Positions 1 to 9,650 of a DNA stretch of 64,000 bases are shown here, piece by piece. The position numbers and the translations under genes were made by a program. The first letter of the stretch is position 1. Every line of letters begins with the position of its first letter. Under the pieces are notes generated by a model. It ran no database searches, was not told where the DNA came from, and saw nothing but the letters and a program-made list of their open reading frames with translations. This DNA comes from Chitinibacter sp. FCG-7 (GTDB lineage Bacteria > Pseudomonadota > Gammaproteobacteria > Burkholderiales > Chitinibacteraceae): assembly GCF_040047665.1 (NCBI RefSeq), contig NZ_CP157355.1:3410001-3474000 (forward strand), in the 5' to 3' direction.

Positions 1-921
1 ATACAACTGACCGGAGTGTATTCGCGTACGCTGCAGAAAGCCGAGGCATTTGGAGCGCAATATTCACAATCTGGAGCGCAGGTAGCGCATTATTTCGATT
101 CTCTGGAGGCGCTCGCCCAATCAGACCTGATAGACGCCGTGTATATCGCCAGCCCCAATTCATTGCATGCGCAGCAGACTTTATTGTTTCTGAATCATCA
201 AAAACACGTGATCTGTGAAAAACCGCTGGCGTCCAATCTGCGCGAGGCGCAAGCGGTGCTCGATTGTGCGCGCAAAAACCGGGTAGTCTTGCTCGAAGCC
301 TTTATGGGCGCGCATCTACCCAACTTTTTAGCAATCCAGCAGGCTTTGCCCCGGCTTGGGCGGCTGCAGAAAGTGTTTTTCAACTACTGCCAGTATTCGT
401 CCCGCTACCCGGCTTACCTGGCGGGCGAAAACCCCAATACATTCAATCCGGCATTTTCCAATGGCTCGATCATGGATATCGGCTATTACTGCCTCGCCAC
501 GGCCGTGGCCTTGTGGGGCGAACCAAGGTCAGTCTTTGCCACGGCGAGCTTGCTGGACAGTGGCGTTGATGGTCATGGCACGGTTTGCCTTGATTATGGC
601 GATTTTGCCGCGGTGCTGGTGCATTCAAAAGTATCGGATTCGCTGATCCCCAGCGAAATTCAGGGCGAAGAGGGCACGCTGACCATCGGCAAAATCTCTC
701 AATGTCTGGATGTGAAATTCACCCCGCGTGGCGGGGTAGAACAGCAAATCAATCAGGTGCAATCGAGCAATACCATGCGCTATGAGGCTGAAACCTTTGC
801 CGATCTGATCGCCGCTGGGCAAGTGGAACATCGCGGGCTGGAAACTTCGCTGATTGTGGCCAGATTGCTCACCGAAATTCGCAGGCAGACTGGCGTGGTT
901 TTTCCGGCAGACCTTAATTGA
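1..921 (+). CDS. Gfo/Idh/MocA family oxidoreductase, 5' end outside window
   Basis: The reading frame is open from the first base, and its first residues (IQLTGVYSRT) fit the interior of the Rossmann domain of this NAD(P)-dependent sugar or polyol dehydrogenase family. The true start, with the GxGxxG dinucleotide loop, therefore lies before the window, and the GTG at 16 is unlikely to be the start. The family signature EKPLA (here VICEKPLASN) is present, as is the conserved YYCLA/DIGYY stretch of the C-terminal substrate domain. The substrate cannot be read from sequence. The gene ends in TAA at 919-921. It has no close partner downstream, since the next ORF is on the other strand. Confidence 0.85.
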   Translation: MQLTGVYSRTLQKAEAFGAQYSQSGAQVAHYFDSLEALAQSDLIDAVYIASPNSLHAQQTLLFLNHQKHVICEKPLASNLREAQAVLDCARKNRVVLLEAFMGAHLPNFLAIQQALPRLGRLQKVFFNYCQYSSRYPAYLAGENPNTFNPAFSNGSIMDIGYYCLATAVALWGEPRSVFATASLLDSGVDGHGTVCLDYGDFAAVLVHSKVSDSLIPSEIQGEEGTLTIGKISQCLDVKFTPRGGVEQQINQVQSSNTMRYEAETFADLIAAGQVEHRGLETSLIVARLLTEIRRQTGVVFPADLN

Positions 922-1020
922 AACCAAGGCGAAAGGGTTTTGTAGGTTGCTGAGCTTGCGAAGCCCAGCAGGTAAACGTTGGGCTGCATTTCATTTAGCC
1001 TATACGCTCAACTTACCGAG

Positions 1021-1464
1021 TTAAATCGACTCATCCCACAGCGATAGACCGTGAGCATCAAACTCAACCATTTCCCCTTTGCTCAGACTTAAGCTACCAG
1101 TCTCAGCCAAGGTTAGGGCAAATGCAGCATCCCCAGCAACAACGTAAGTAGTGCGACTTCCTGCTGGTTCGACGTGATAGTTTATAGCCTGCACCTCTCC
1201 TCGAACGTGATAACTGAACTCCTCGGCGAGCGGTATTACTTGAGGGTGTCGATTATTACTCTCACATAACCCTTTTATACACTCATGGGCAATTTCAACG
1301 TCGATCTCATAATTAAGGTAGGCCTCAGGGTTTTCACCAGCCGGAACAAACCTTGCTAAAGCAGCAAACGTAGCACATTTGAAATGCACTGGATAACTAT
1401 TCAGATTTGTGTAGCCAATAGGCTTAACCATTAACGTATCAATTTTATCTATGAATATTTTCAT
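1021..1464 (-). CDS. hypothetical protein (147 aa)
   Basis: I do not recognise this protein. It opens MKIFIDKIDTLMVKPIG and contains no obvious signal peptide, membrane segment or catalytic motif. It is a compact, mixed-composition soluble protein. Reasons to think it is real are its length, an ATG start and a sequence that is not low-complexity. Codon use looks more A+T-rich than in the neighbours, which would fit acquisition. It stands alone, with a repeat-rich intergenic region upstream and the convergent Gfo/Idh gene downstream. No function is proposed. Confidence 0.5.
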   Translation of the reverse strand: MKIFIDKIDTLMVKPIGYTNLNSYPVHFKCATFAALARFVPAGENPEAYLNYEIDVEIAHECIKGLCESNNRHPQVIPLAEEFSYHVRGEVQAINYHVEPAGSRTTYVVAGDAAFALTLAETGSLSLSKGEMVEFDAHGLSLWDESI

Positions 1465-1607
1465 AATGTCATCCCCATCTATTTATTTAATGGTTCAAAG
1501 ATTTCATTTCGCTGACCAATGGGCATCGGAAGAGTTGGGAGTAACTACGTTACCAAAAATATCAGCTTGGGATGTTTCGGGCATGTTCAGATTTGGTGTT
1601 GATCATG

Positions 1608-1742
1608 CGTAGGGTGGGTTAGGCCGCCACGATCTTGCCTAAAACTACAAAGGTATTTCGGCCGTAACCCACCATGACGCGTCTCTTATTAAATATCGCG
1701 TCCCGGTGGGTTACGGCATAAAACCGCCTAACCCACCCTACG
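1608..1742. repeat. nested palindromic element, REP/MITE-like
   Basis: The outer arms 1608-1624 and 1726-1742 are perfect 17-nt inverted repeats (CGTAGGGTGGGTTAGGC and its complement). Inside them, 1661-1673 and 1705-1717 form a second perfect 13-nt pair (GCCGTAACCCACC). RNA or single-stranded DNA from this stretch could fold into a long cruciform. It has the size and structure of a non-autonomous repeat and no coding capacity. Confidence 0.7.
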
Positions 1743-1908
1743 AATACCGCTTTTCATCATCAAATCACAATATCCGGCCAGATCAACACAGAATCTGAAT
1801 ATTGCCGATGTTTCGGGGATGTTCTGATCACGTGTTGATCACATCAAACTACCGTTCGTCCTGAGCTTGTCGAGGGATAATCGATAATTTTTGTGTGGAA
1901 AAGTATTC

Positions 1909-1957
1909 GAAAAACACCGTTCATGGTTCAACAAGCTCATCAAGAACGGTGTTTTTC
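1909..1957. repeat. hairpin repeat, 14-bp stem
   Basis: The arms 1909-1922 and 1944-1957 are perfect inverted repeats (GAAAAACACCGTTC) around a 21-nt loop. The flank carries a CGTTCGTCCTGAGCTTGTCG stretch near 1853-1872, and a degraded version of it recurs in the loop. That sequence resembles a dispersed intergenic repeat seen in many proteobacterial genomes. For the SNF2 gene, which ends at 2059 on the - strand, it lies downstream and could act as a transcript 3' end. Confidence 0.55.
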
Positions 1958-2058
1958 CTACTGCTCAGTGACATCAACACAAAATCTGAACATGCCCGAT
2001 GTTTCATAGGTATTGCTAGCTAACCATTAACCTGTATGCCTTGCAAGGAAATACCCCG

Positions 2059-5000
2059 TTACCTTGATCTCTTCAATAAACCCAACAAAGCCTCCGCATC
2101 CAGTTTGCCGCTAGTGTCTCCGCCTTCGAGCAATGAATCGGCCAAATCGCGCTTATTGTGGTGCAGGGCGACGATTTGCTCTTCGATGGTGCCTTCTGCC
2201 ACCAGCCGGTAAATCGTCACTGGGCGTTGCTGGCCCATCCGGTGGGCGCGATCGGACGCCTGATCTTCTACCGCCGGATTCCACCACGGATCGAGGTGAA
2301 TCACATAGTCCGCTGCGGTCAGGTTCAGGCCTGAGCCGCCCGCTTTCAGGCTGATCAGGAAAATATCGCCAACGCCCGCCTGAAAATCATTCACCGCCTT
2401 TTGGCGTTGCTTGATGCTGGTGCTGCCATCGAGATATTGGTAGCTAATGCCTTTGCTATCGAGCCAGTCGCGCACAATCGCCAGATGATCGACAAACTGG
2501 CTAAATACCAAGGCTTTGTGATTGTTGTCGAGCAATTCTTCGGCGATTTCAGCGAAGGCGATCAGCTTGCTACCGGCCATCTGGCTTTCGGGCATCACTA
2601 GGCGCGGGTTGCAGCAGAAGCGGCGCAGTTTGGTGATTTCGGTCAGCACTTGCAGCGGTTTATTGCCCTCTTGCGGCTTCATGCTGTCGAGCTTTTCCAC
2701 CGCTTGCTGGCGTAGCGCTTCGTACAAATGCATCTCTTCGCTGGAGAGCGGTACTTTGTGCGTAATCTCGGTGCGGGCGGGTAGCTCAGTCAGTACCTGC
2801 GTTTTGGTTCGACGCAGCATAAATGGTGCGATCAGTTTCTTGAGCGCCAGTTTGGCGTGCTTGGCGTCGCTTTGCCCGTCTTCAATCGGCTGCGCGAAGC
2901 GCTTTTTAAAGCGCTCTTGCGAGCCGAGCAGGGCGGGGTTGATAAAGCGGAACAGATTCCACAACTCGCCCAGATGGTTTTCCATCGGCGTGCCGGTGGC
3001 GATCATTTTGAAGTCGGCATTCAGATTCATCGCCGCCTGGCTGCGGCGGGTTTGGCCGTTTTTAATCGCTTGGGCTTCGTCCAGTACGACAGTATGCCAG
3101 TGCGGCGCGGCAAAAGCGTCGGCCTCGATCTGGAATAACCCATAGCTGACGATCACCAGATCAAAAGGTGACAAGTCACTCAAAGAGCGCTCGCTTTGGT
3201 AATTGCGAATCTTCAGCGTAGGCGCAAATTTGGCGGCCTCGGCCTGCCAGTTAATCGCCACCGATGTCGGCGCAACGACCAGCGCTGGGCCATTGGGTGC
3301 GCGCTCAAGCAGCAGGGCGAGTGTTTGTACCGTTTTGCCCAGACCCATATCGTCGGCCAGACACGCGCCAACGCCCCAGTGCGCCAGCCGTGATAACCAC
3401 TGGAAGCCTTCGAGCTGATAGTCGCGCAGCGTGGCTTGCAGGGTTGACGGTACTTTAGGCTGGTGCTGCGCCAGCGTGTCGAGCTTGGCCAGATGCGCCT
3501 GCCACTCTTTATCGGCTTGCACCTCGCCCGCTTCGGCGCTGAGCTCGGCCAGCGCGCTGCTGGCGAGCAGATTGATTCGCAAGCCATCTTTGCTGTCTTC
3601 CGACAAGGCGCGCAATTCTTCCAGCCTGCGGCGCAGATTGTCGGTGAGCGCCAGATAATCGTGCTCGCCCAGCTGAATAAAGCGCCCTGGCGAGCCATCG
3701 AGCAAGGAGAGCAATTGGCGCAATTGCAGCACTTTGCCGTCGTCCAGCGTGATTTCGCCGTTCACCACAAACCAGTCGCCTTGCTGCTTGATGCCCATTT
3801 TCAGCTGGCTCATTGCGCGCGAGGCCTTGAGCCTAAATCGCTCGCCTTCGGGCCAGACCAGCTCGACTTGCCCGGCGGGCAGCTCGCGCAATTGGGCAAG
3901 CAATTCCAGGCACAGCTCGGGCGTATCGAGCTGCCAGTCATTGCCATCCGATTCTGCCTCAGCTAAAGCGGTGCAATGGCCCAGGATGACTTGATGGGCT
4001 TTTTTCTCGGCTTTCAGGTCGCGCTGCGCCTGGACTGTTTTGCCGTCCAGCTCGCCCAGTACATTGGCCGCGCCTTTGCCGGGGATAAACCAGCCACTCT
4101 CGGGCAGCGGGCGCACCAGAAATTGCAGCCGCAAGCCGCTTTCAATCGGCAGCAAATGCGCGTAAATCAACGGATTGGCGGCCACGCTATCAATGTGCGC
4201 CGATAATTCGGGCAGGTCGGAATGAATGGTGATGTGCGGCGCAATCGCCGTGATCGCCTCGACCAGCTGTGGCTTGGCCTCGGACGGCACCGTCAGCCCC
4301 TTGCCCAGAATACCGGCAATTTGCGTGATGTCGGGTGTAATGCGATACACCGCCAGCCGCGTTGGCGTTTCCTTGCGCCAAAGGGTGCTCTGACCGGCCG
4401 TAATGGCGGGATCGAGCTTGAGCGAGATTTTGCCCGTTGCTTCTTTCAGATTGAGCGTCACTTCGCCCGCTACCACGTCGATGCGCACATCGGGCGAATC
4501 GCTCCAGAATACGTAGGGGTGCTTGATCAGCTCAGGCAATGCCGCTTCGCCATCAAGGGTATAGCCCGCATCACCATAGTAGCTATAGTCTGTAGAGATA
4601 TACCTACTGATATTGCGATCCGCATCGCTCAGGTAATTGAGCGCTGGATCACCTTGCAGCAGGCGTTTGAGCGCCACGGCACGACCCTTGCTCCAGACGC
4701 CTTTTGCATTGACCTTTTGCTCGCGTGGCTCAAGCAGCACGCCGCTGCGCCCGGCCGTGACCAGCCACGCCAGCCGCATGCTCGCTGCGGGCGCCGCCGC
4801 GGGGGATTTATTAAATTGGCTCAGCGCAGTGAGCGCACGCTGCCAGACGGGCTCCAGCTTGACGATGTCGACCAGCGGCTTGATGCCGTGCTCGGCGTGC
4901 CAGCCTGGCGTGGCCCAGCGGGTATCGAAGCTGCGATCGAGCAGCAGCGCCAGCTCTTCGCGCACCCAGCTATACGCTTGCCATTGCGCCAGCCGCGCTT

Positions 5001-6189
5001 CCAGCTCGTGCTGCCATTCTCGATCTAGCTCTTGTACCTGCCAATACAAGAGCAACAAATCAAACAGTCCATCCAGCCCCAAGGTGGCAGCGGGCAGGTG
5101 GTGTGCTTGCGGCGAGGCTGGAGTATGGCTGGCCAGTTGCTTGATCCACGGCAGATGGATGTCGTACACCGCTGAGTAGCGCGCCTTGTCGCCCACTTCA
5201 AACTGGGTTTGCAGCGCAGCCAGATATTCGCCATTGCGTGGCTCGGAAAACAGCGCGGCGCTGTAGAACAGCCCGGCCGGGCCGCCGATGGCCGCTTTGC
5301 GCTTATTGCTCATTTTCTTGATGGCCGCCAGCAGCTCAAAGCCAAACCTGACGCCACGGCTGTAATCGCCCTTGAGCACCATCAGCATAATGCCGATTTC
5401 GGCCTGCGTGGGCACTTCCAGCTCTTCATGAAATAAGGCAATCCGCGCCAGATCGCCGCGCAATATCGCTTGCCAGCTCAGGTATTCGGCCAGCTCGCTA
5501 TTACCGGCGAAACGTGCGGTGAAATGCGCGCAGGCAAAATGGTATTGCGCCGTGGCGGGCAACAGGGCACGGCAGGCAAAGTGGAAATAATCGGTCAGCA
5601 GCGCCGCCTGCGTGGCTGCGCTGCACTGGTGAAACAGGTCTTTGGCCGCAGGCTCGAATAAAAGCTGAGTCGGGTGGCGTTGCAGCGCCTCGGCGCTCAT
5701 GCCGTTGGCACCCATCTGGTACAGCGCCTGACCGCAAGCCAGCGCATCGTCGCTCAGCGCCGCCTGCAAGGCTCGCTGCGCCCATGCGCGCTGGCTGCCT
5801 GCTTCCCACGGCTGAATGGTGGGCTGGTGTTTGCGCGTGATATTGAGCCAGTTTTGCAAGCTGCCTTGCGCCTGCAAGGCGTGCAATATTGGCCATTGCC
5901 ACTGGCTATCGAGCTCAAAGCCCTGAAATTGCGCCGACTTGATCATGCGTTTGAGCATCAGCCGCGCCAGCGCGGCTTTCAGGCTTTCCAGCGTAAAGTG
6001 AATGCCGCTTGGTGCTTGCGCATCGTTCACGATGCTGAACAAGCGATTTTGCGCCAGCCCCGCGCCATAGCAGGCAAATGCGGCGAGTAGCGGCCAATCA
6101 TTCGCCTCCAGGCTACTTAAATCCATCTGGCTTGAGTTCTGGTTTGGAGAAGTTTGGCTGGTTTTCTGATTGCTTGGGCTTGTTTTCAT
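2059..6189 (-). CDS. SNF2-family DEAD/DEAH helicase-like ATPase
   Basis: This large cytoplasmic SWI2/SNF2 ATPase (1376 aa) presumably translocates on DNA to remodel protein-DNA complexes. The first 900 or so residues are an alpha-helical region without motifs I recognise. The motor follows: the Q-motif region and Walker A (DDMGLGKTVQTLALLL) near residue 945, a DEAQ-type Walker B (LDEAQAIKN) near 1038, the helicase C lobe (LVFSQFVDHL, then LDGSTS) near 1225-1260, and the arginine-finger block (SDRAHRMGQ) near 1320. The N-terminus is rich in Ser, Gln, Asn and Thr. Its ATG shares one base with the mfd stop codon (TAATG), so translation is likely coupled to mfd. It is longer than RapA and lacks a recognisable RapA N-terminal Tudor pair. 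Confidence 0.9.
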   Translation of the reverse strand: MKTSPSNQKTSQTSPNQNSSQMDLSSLEANDWPLLAAFACYGAGLAQNRLFSIVNDAQAPSGIHFTLESLKAALARLMLKRMIKSAQFQGFELDSQWQWPILHALQAQGSLQNWLNITRKHQPTIQPWEAGSQRAWAQRALQAALSDDALACGQALYQMGANGMSAEALQRHPTQLLFEPAAKDLFHQCSAATQAALLTDYFHFACRALLPATAQYHFACAHFTARFAGNSELAEYLSWQAILRGDLARIALFHEELEVPTQAEIGIMLMVLKGDYSRGVRFGFELLAAIKKMSNKRKAAIGGPAGLFYSAALFSEPRNGEYLAALQTQFEVGDKARYSAVYDIHLPWIKQLASHTPASPQAHHLPAATLGLDGLFDLLLLYWQVQELDREWQHELEARLAQWQAYSWVREELALLLDRSFDTRWATPGWHAEHGIKPLVDIVKLEPVWQRALTALSQFNKSPAAAPAASMRLAWLVTAGRSGVLLEPREQKVNAKGVWSKGRAVALKRLLQGDPALNYLSDADRNISRYISTDYSYYGDAGYTLDGEAALPELIKHPYVFWSDSPDVRIDVVAGEVTLNLKEATGKISLKLDPAITAGQSTLWRKETPTRLAVYRITPDITQIAGILGKGLTVPSEAKPQLVEAITAIAPHITIHSDLPELSAHIDSVAANPLIYAHLLPIESGLRLQFLVRPLPESGWFIPGKGAANVLGELDGKTVQAQRDLKAEKKAHQVILGHCTALAEAESDGNDWQLDTPELCLELLAQLRELPAGQVELVWPEGERFRLKASRAMSQLKMGIKQQGDWFVVNGEITLDDGKVLQLRQLLSLLDGSPGRFIQLGEHDYLALTDNLRRRLEELRALSEDSKDGLRINLLASSALAELSAEAGEVQADKEWQAHLAKLDTLAQHQPKVPSTLQATLRDYQLEGFQWLSRLAHWGVGACLADDMGLGKTVQTLALLLERAPNGPALVVAPTSVAINWQAEAAKFAPTLKIRNYQSERSLSDLSPFDLVIVSYGLFQIEADAFAAPHWHTVVLDEAQAIKNGQTRRSQAAMNLNADFKMIATGTPMENHLGELWNLFRFINPALLGSQERFKKRFAQPIEDGQSDAKHAKLALKKLIAPFMLRRTKTQVLTELPARTEITHKVPLSSEEMHLYEALRQQAVEKLDSMKPQEGNKPLQVLTEITKLRRFCCNPRLVMPESQMAGSKLIAFAEIAEELLDNNHKALVFSQFVDHLAIVRDWLDSKGISYQYLDGSTSIKQRQKAVNDFQAGVGDIFLISLKAGGSGLNLTAADYVIHLDPWWNPAVEDQASDRAHRMGQQRPVTIYRLVAEGTIEEQIVALHHNKRDLADSLLEGGDTSGKLDAEALLGLLKRSR

Positions 6190-9100
6190 TAATGCAGCTC
6201 GTTAATCAGTTCTTTAACGCGCACCGCACGCAGCACGCTCTCTGGCCAATTGCCTTCCACGCGCAGCTTGTCCTGGCCCGCCAGTTTATAGTTTTTCTTG
6301 GTCTGGATTAGCGAAATGATCTTCATCGGATCAACCGTAGTTTTGGGCAGGAAATGAATAATGATCGCAGTATCGGCCGCGTCGATTTTGCTAATGCCCA
6401 GCGGGCCCGCCAGCATGCGCAGGCGGTGGCAGTCGAGCAACACTTTGGCCGGGTCGGGCAACAGGCCAAAGCGGTCGATCATTTCCTGATGGATGTCGTT
6501 GAGCTCATCATTGTTTTCCACGCTGGCCAGGCGCTTGTAGAGTGACAAACGCTCGTTCACATCGGGGCAATATTCGTTCGGTAGCAGCGCTGGCGCGTGT
6601 AGATTGATCTCGGTCGTTACGCCCAGCGGCTGGCTCAAATCAGGTTCTTTACCGGCTTTCAGGGCCTTGACCGCCTGCTTGAGCATTTGCGAATACAGCG
6701 CAAAGCCGATTTCCTGCATTTCACCCGATTGCGAATCGCCCAGCACTTCACCTGCTCCACGAATTTCCAAATCGTGCATCGCCAGATAGAAGCCGGAGCC
6801 TAGCTCTTCCATCATCTGAATCGCTTCAAGGCGCTTTTTGGCGTCTTTTGAAATGCCATCAACGTCAGGCACCAGCAGGTAGGCGTAGGCTTGGTGATGG
6901 CTACGACCAACGCGGCCGCGCATCTGGTGCAATTGCGACAGGCCGAATTTGTCGGCGCGATTCATCAAAATGGTATTGGCGTTCGGAATGTCGATGCCGT
7001 TTTCGATAATCGTCGTACACAGCAGCACATTGAAACGCATCTGGTTAAAGTCGCGCATCACGTGTTCCAGATCAGTCGGGCGCATCTGGCCGTGCGCAAC
7101 GCCAATCCGGGCTTCGGGTAACAGTAGCGCTAATTTTTCGCGCATGTTTTCAATGGTTTCCACTTCGTTATGCAGGAAGAAAACCTGCCCGCCGCGTTTG
7201 AGTTCGCGCAGCACCGCTTCGCGGATAATGCCATCGCTAAACTTGGCGACAAAGGTTTTAACCGCCAGCCGTTTATTCGGCGCGGTGGCAATCACCGAGA
7301 AGTCGCGCAAGCCTTCCAGACTCATCGCCAAGGTACGCGGAATCGGCGTGGCGGTGAGCGTCAGCACATCCACATTGGCGCGCAGCGCCTTGAGTTGCTC
7401 TTTCTGGCGCACGCCAAAGCGATGCTCTTCGTCGATGATGACAAGGCCGAGCTTGGCAAATTCAACGTCGGGTTGAACGAGTTTATGCGTGCCGATCACA
7501 ATATCGACCGAGCCATCGGCCAAGCCTTTGATCGCTGCAGCGGTTTCTTTGCCCGAACGGAAACGGCTCAACTCGGCGACTTTGATTGGCCAATCGGCAA
7601 AGCGGTCAGCAAAATTCTGATAATGCTGCTCGGCCAGCAAGGTCGTCGGCACTAGGACTGCGACCTGCTTGCCGCCCGCGACGGCGCAGAATGCCGCGCG
7701 CAGCGCCACTTCGGTTTTACCAAAGCCCACATCGCCACACACCAGCCTATCCATCGGCTGCGTGGTGCGCATATCGACCAGCACCGCTTCAATCGCGGCG
7801 GCCTGATCGGCGGTTTCTTCAAAGCCAAAGCCTGCGGCAAAGGCTTGATAATCGTGTGGGCTCCATTCAAAGGCATGGCCTTGACGCGCAGCGCGGCGGG
7901 CGTAGAGATTGAGCAATTCAGCGGCGGTATCGCGCACTTGTTCGGCGGCTTTGCGTTTGGCCTTTTCCCATGTGCCTGAGCCGAGCTTATGGACATTCAC
8001 ATTTTCAGTCGAGCCGCCCGAGTAGCGCGAAATCACGTGCAGCTGGCTCACCGGCACATACAATTTATCGCCGCCAGCGTATTCGATCAGCAGCAATTCG
8101 GTATCGCCATCGCCCAAATCCATCGACGTTAGCCCCATATACAGGCCAATGCCGTGCGCTTCATGCACGACCGGGTCGCCGATTTTGAGCTCGGATAGAT
8201 CGCGCAGCATGGCGTCGGTATTGCTGCGTTTTTGCTGCTTTTTGCCGCGTGATTGAATCACGGCCGGATACAGATCGGCCTCGGTAATCACCGCCAGTGA
8301 TTCAGCCTGCCAAACAAACCCCCGGAAGATCGGCGCGGCGATCAGCTGGATTTTATGCTTGCTGGCTTTGGCCTCAATCCAGTTATCGACCAGCTCAGGT
8401 TTAAAGCCATATTCGGCGAAGAATTGCGCCATCGTCTCGCGGCGGCCTAGGCTTTCGGCGACGAGCAAAATCCGGCCCGGATAGTGCGCGGCAAAATCGG
8501 TGAGCTTGGAAATCGGGTTCGCGCTGCGGCGGTCAACATCGAGCGCTGGTAGCGGCTGCGTGATGCTGGTTGTGGGCTGATTTAACCGCGCCGACGGCGA
8601 TCTTTCTCTCTCTCCTCCTTCGGATGAGAGAAGAGGGGTCAACTCAATGCGGCGATATTTTTTGATCTGACCAAGCAGCAGGTCGGGCGCAACAAATAAA
8701 TCACGCGGTGGCAGCAGCGGGCGATCTTTATCGCCGATATTGAGCTTGTGCCGCTCGGCAATATCCTGCCAGTATTGCTCTGCAGAGCCCGTCAAATCTC
8801 CGTGCAGGGCCAATACCCCCTCGGCGGGCAGGTAATCGAATAGCGTCGCAGTGGTGTCGAAAAACAGCGGCAGGTAATACTCGATCCCGGCGGGGATAAT
8901 GCCATTGCTCACGTCTTTATACAGGCGCGCATTGGTCGGCGCGCCTTCAAATACTTCACGGAAACGCTGGCGGAATTTGGTTTTACCCGCGTCGTCGGTC
9001 GGGAATTCGCGCGCGGGCAGCAGGCGGATTTCCGGCACCGGATACAGGCTGCGCTGCGTATCGACGTCAAAAGTGCGGATGGTTTCGATTTGATCGTCGA

Positions 9101-9650
9101 ATAAATCAATCCGGAACGGCAGCGTGCTGCCCATCGGGAATAAATCGATCAGCCCGCCACGAATCGAAAATTCGCCCGGCCCATACACCTGCGTGACATG
9201 GTTGTAGCCAGCAAACGCCATATCGGCGCGCAATTTTTCGGCGTCGAGTTTTTCGCCTTTTTTCAGGAAAAAAGTCGTGCCAGTCAGAAACTCCACCGGC
9301 GCAAACACGCCCATCGCCGTTTGCAGCGGCACCACCAGCACATCGGCCGCGCCTTGGCGCACCTGCCATAGCGCCGCGAGCCGCTCGCTGATCAAATCCG
9401 AATGCGGCGAGAAATGATCGTAAGGCAGCGTTTCCCAGTCGGGCAGCTGCACGATGTTTTTTTCGGGCAGGAAAAACGCCATTTCATCTTTAATACGCGC
9501 CGCTTCCTGCGCGCTGGCAGTGATCACCACCAGTAATTTCACCTCGCCCACATATTCAGCCAGCAAGCGCGCATCTCCCGAGCCATGCGGCATGGCAATT
9601 TGCAGGCGTTGCACAATATTGGAAACCGGGGGCAGGGCAGGAAGCGTCAT
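6189..9650 (-). CDS. mfd: transcription-repair coupling factor Mfd
   Basis: Mfd removes RNA polymerase stalled at DNA lesions and recruits UvrA. At 1153 aa it is close to the usual length. The N-terminal UvrB-like region contains LPDWETLPYD. The RNA polymerase interaction domain follows near residue 500 (DPVVHEAHGIGLYMGL). The RecG-like motor has Walker A (GDVGFGKTEVA, near 643), a DEEH box (IDEEHRFG, near 740) and the helicase block HQMRGRVGRS. The C-terminal D7 region ends the protein. A short segment around residues 336-352 looks inserted (see the repeat at 8598-8640). The gene sits directly upstream of the SNF2 gene and overlaps it by one base, so the two are probably co-transcribed. Confidence 0.97.
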   Translation of the reverse strand: MTLPALPPVSNIVQRLQIAMPHGSGDARLLAEYVGEVKLLVVITASAQEAARIKDEMAFFLPEKNIVQLPDWETLPYDHFSPHSDLISERLAALWQVRQGAADVLVVPLQTAMGVFAPVEFLTGTTFFLKKGEKLDAEKLRADMAFAGYNHVTQVYGPGEFSIRGGLIDLFPMGSTLPFRIDLFDDQIETIRTFDVDTQRSLYPVPEIRLLPAREFPTDDAGKTKFRQRFREVFEGAPTNARLYKDVSNGIIPAGIEYYLPLFFDTTATLFDYLPAEGVLALHGDLTGSAEQYWQDIAERHKLNIGDKDRPLLPPRDLFVAPDLLLGQIKKYRRIELTPLLSSEGGERERSPSARLNQPTTSITQPLPALDVDRRSANPISKLTDFAAHYPGRILLVAESLGRRETMAQFFAEYGFKPELVDNWIEAKASKHKIQLIAAPIFRGFVWQAESLAVITEADLYPAVIQSRGKKQQKRSNTDAMLRDLSELKIGDPVVHEAHGIGLYMGLTSMDLGDGDTELLLIEYAGGDKLYVPVSQLHVISRYSGGSTENVNVHKLGSGTWEKAKRKAAEQVRDTAAELLNLYARRAARQGHAFEWSPHDYQAFAAGFGFEETADQAAAIEAVLVDMRTTQPMDRLVCGDVGFGKTEVALRAAFCAVAGGKQVAVLVPTTLLAEQHYQNFADRFADWPIKVAELSRFRSGKETAAAIKGLADGSVDIVIGTHKLVQPDVEFAKLGLVIIDEEHRFGVRQKEQLKALRANVDVLTLTATPIPRTLAMSLEGLRDFSVIATAPNKRLAVKTFVAKFSDGIIREAVLRELKRGGQVFFLHNEVETIENMREKLALLLPEARIGVAHGQMRPTDLEHVMRDFNQMRFNVLLCTTIIENGIDIPNANTILMNRADKFGLSQLHQMRGRVGRSHHQAYAYLLVPDVDGISKDAKKRLEAIQMMEELGSGFYLAMHDLEIRGAGEVLGDSQSGEMQEIGFALYSQMLKQAVKALKAGKEPDLSQPLGVTTEINLHAPALLPNEYCPDVNERLSLYKRLASVENNDELNDIHQEMIDRFGLLPDPAKVLLDCHRLRMLAGPLGISKIDAADTAIIIHFLPKTTVDPMKIISLIQTKKNYKLAGQDKLRVEGNWPESVLRAVRVKELINELH
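8598..8640. repeat. in-frame pyrimidine/purine palindrome inside mfd
   Basis: A run of TCTCTC followed by a short GGATGAGAG arm makes an imperfect hairpin that differs in composition from the rest of mfd. On the coding strand it encodes roughly residues 336-352 (LLSSEGGERERSPSA), a low-complexity piece in the linker between the UvrB-like domains and the polymerase-binding domain. The length stays in frame. It resembles the CTCTCCC...GGGAGAG class of intergenic repeats. That it is an insertion is an inference. Confidence 0.35.

Larger units (their letters stand above)
1578..1998. repeat. composite intergenic region bounded by 26-nt inverted repeats
   Basis: The 594 bases between the orphan ORF and the SNF2 gene hold no gene. 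They are packed with repeats. The segment 1578-1603 reappears inverted at 1973-1998 with one mismatch in 26. A third, more divergent copy in the inverted orientation lies near 1783-1810. Two further inverted repeats (1608-1742 and 1909-1957) lie between the outer arms. The arrangement looks like nested or successive insertions of small palindromic elements. No transposase is present. Confidence 0.6.

Noticed and set aside
2133..6090. Long + strand ORFs across the SNF2 gene (up to 268 aa)
   Set aside because: They are antisense shadows of the SNF2 gene without protein-like motifs or ribosome sites.
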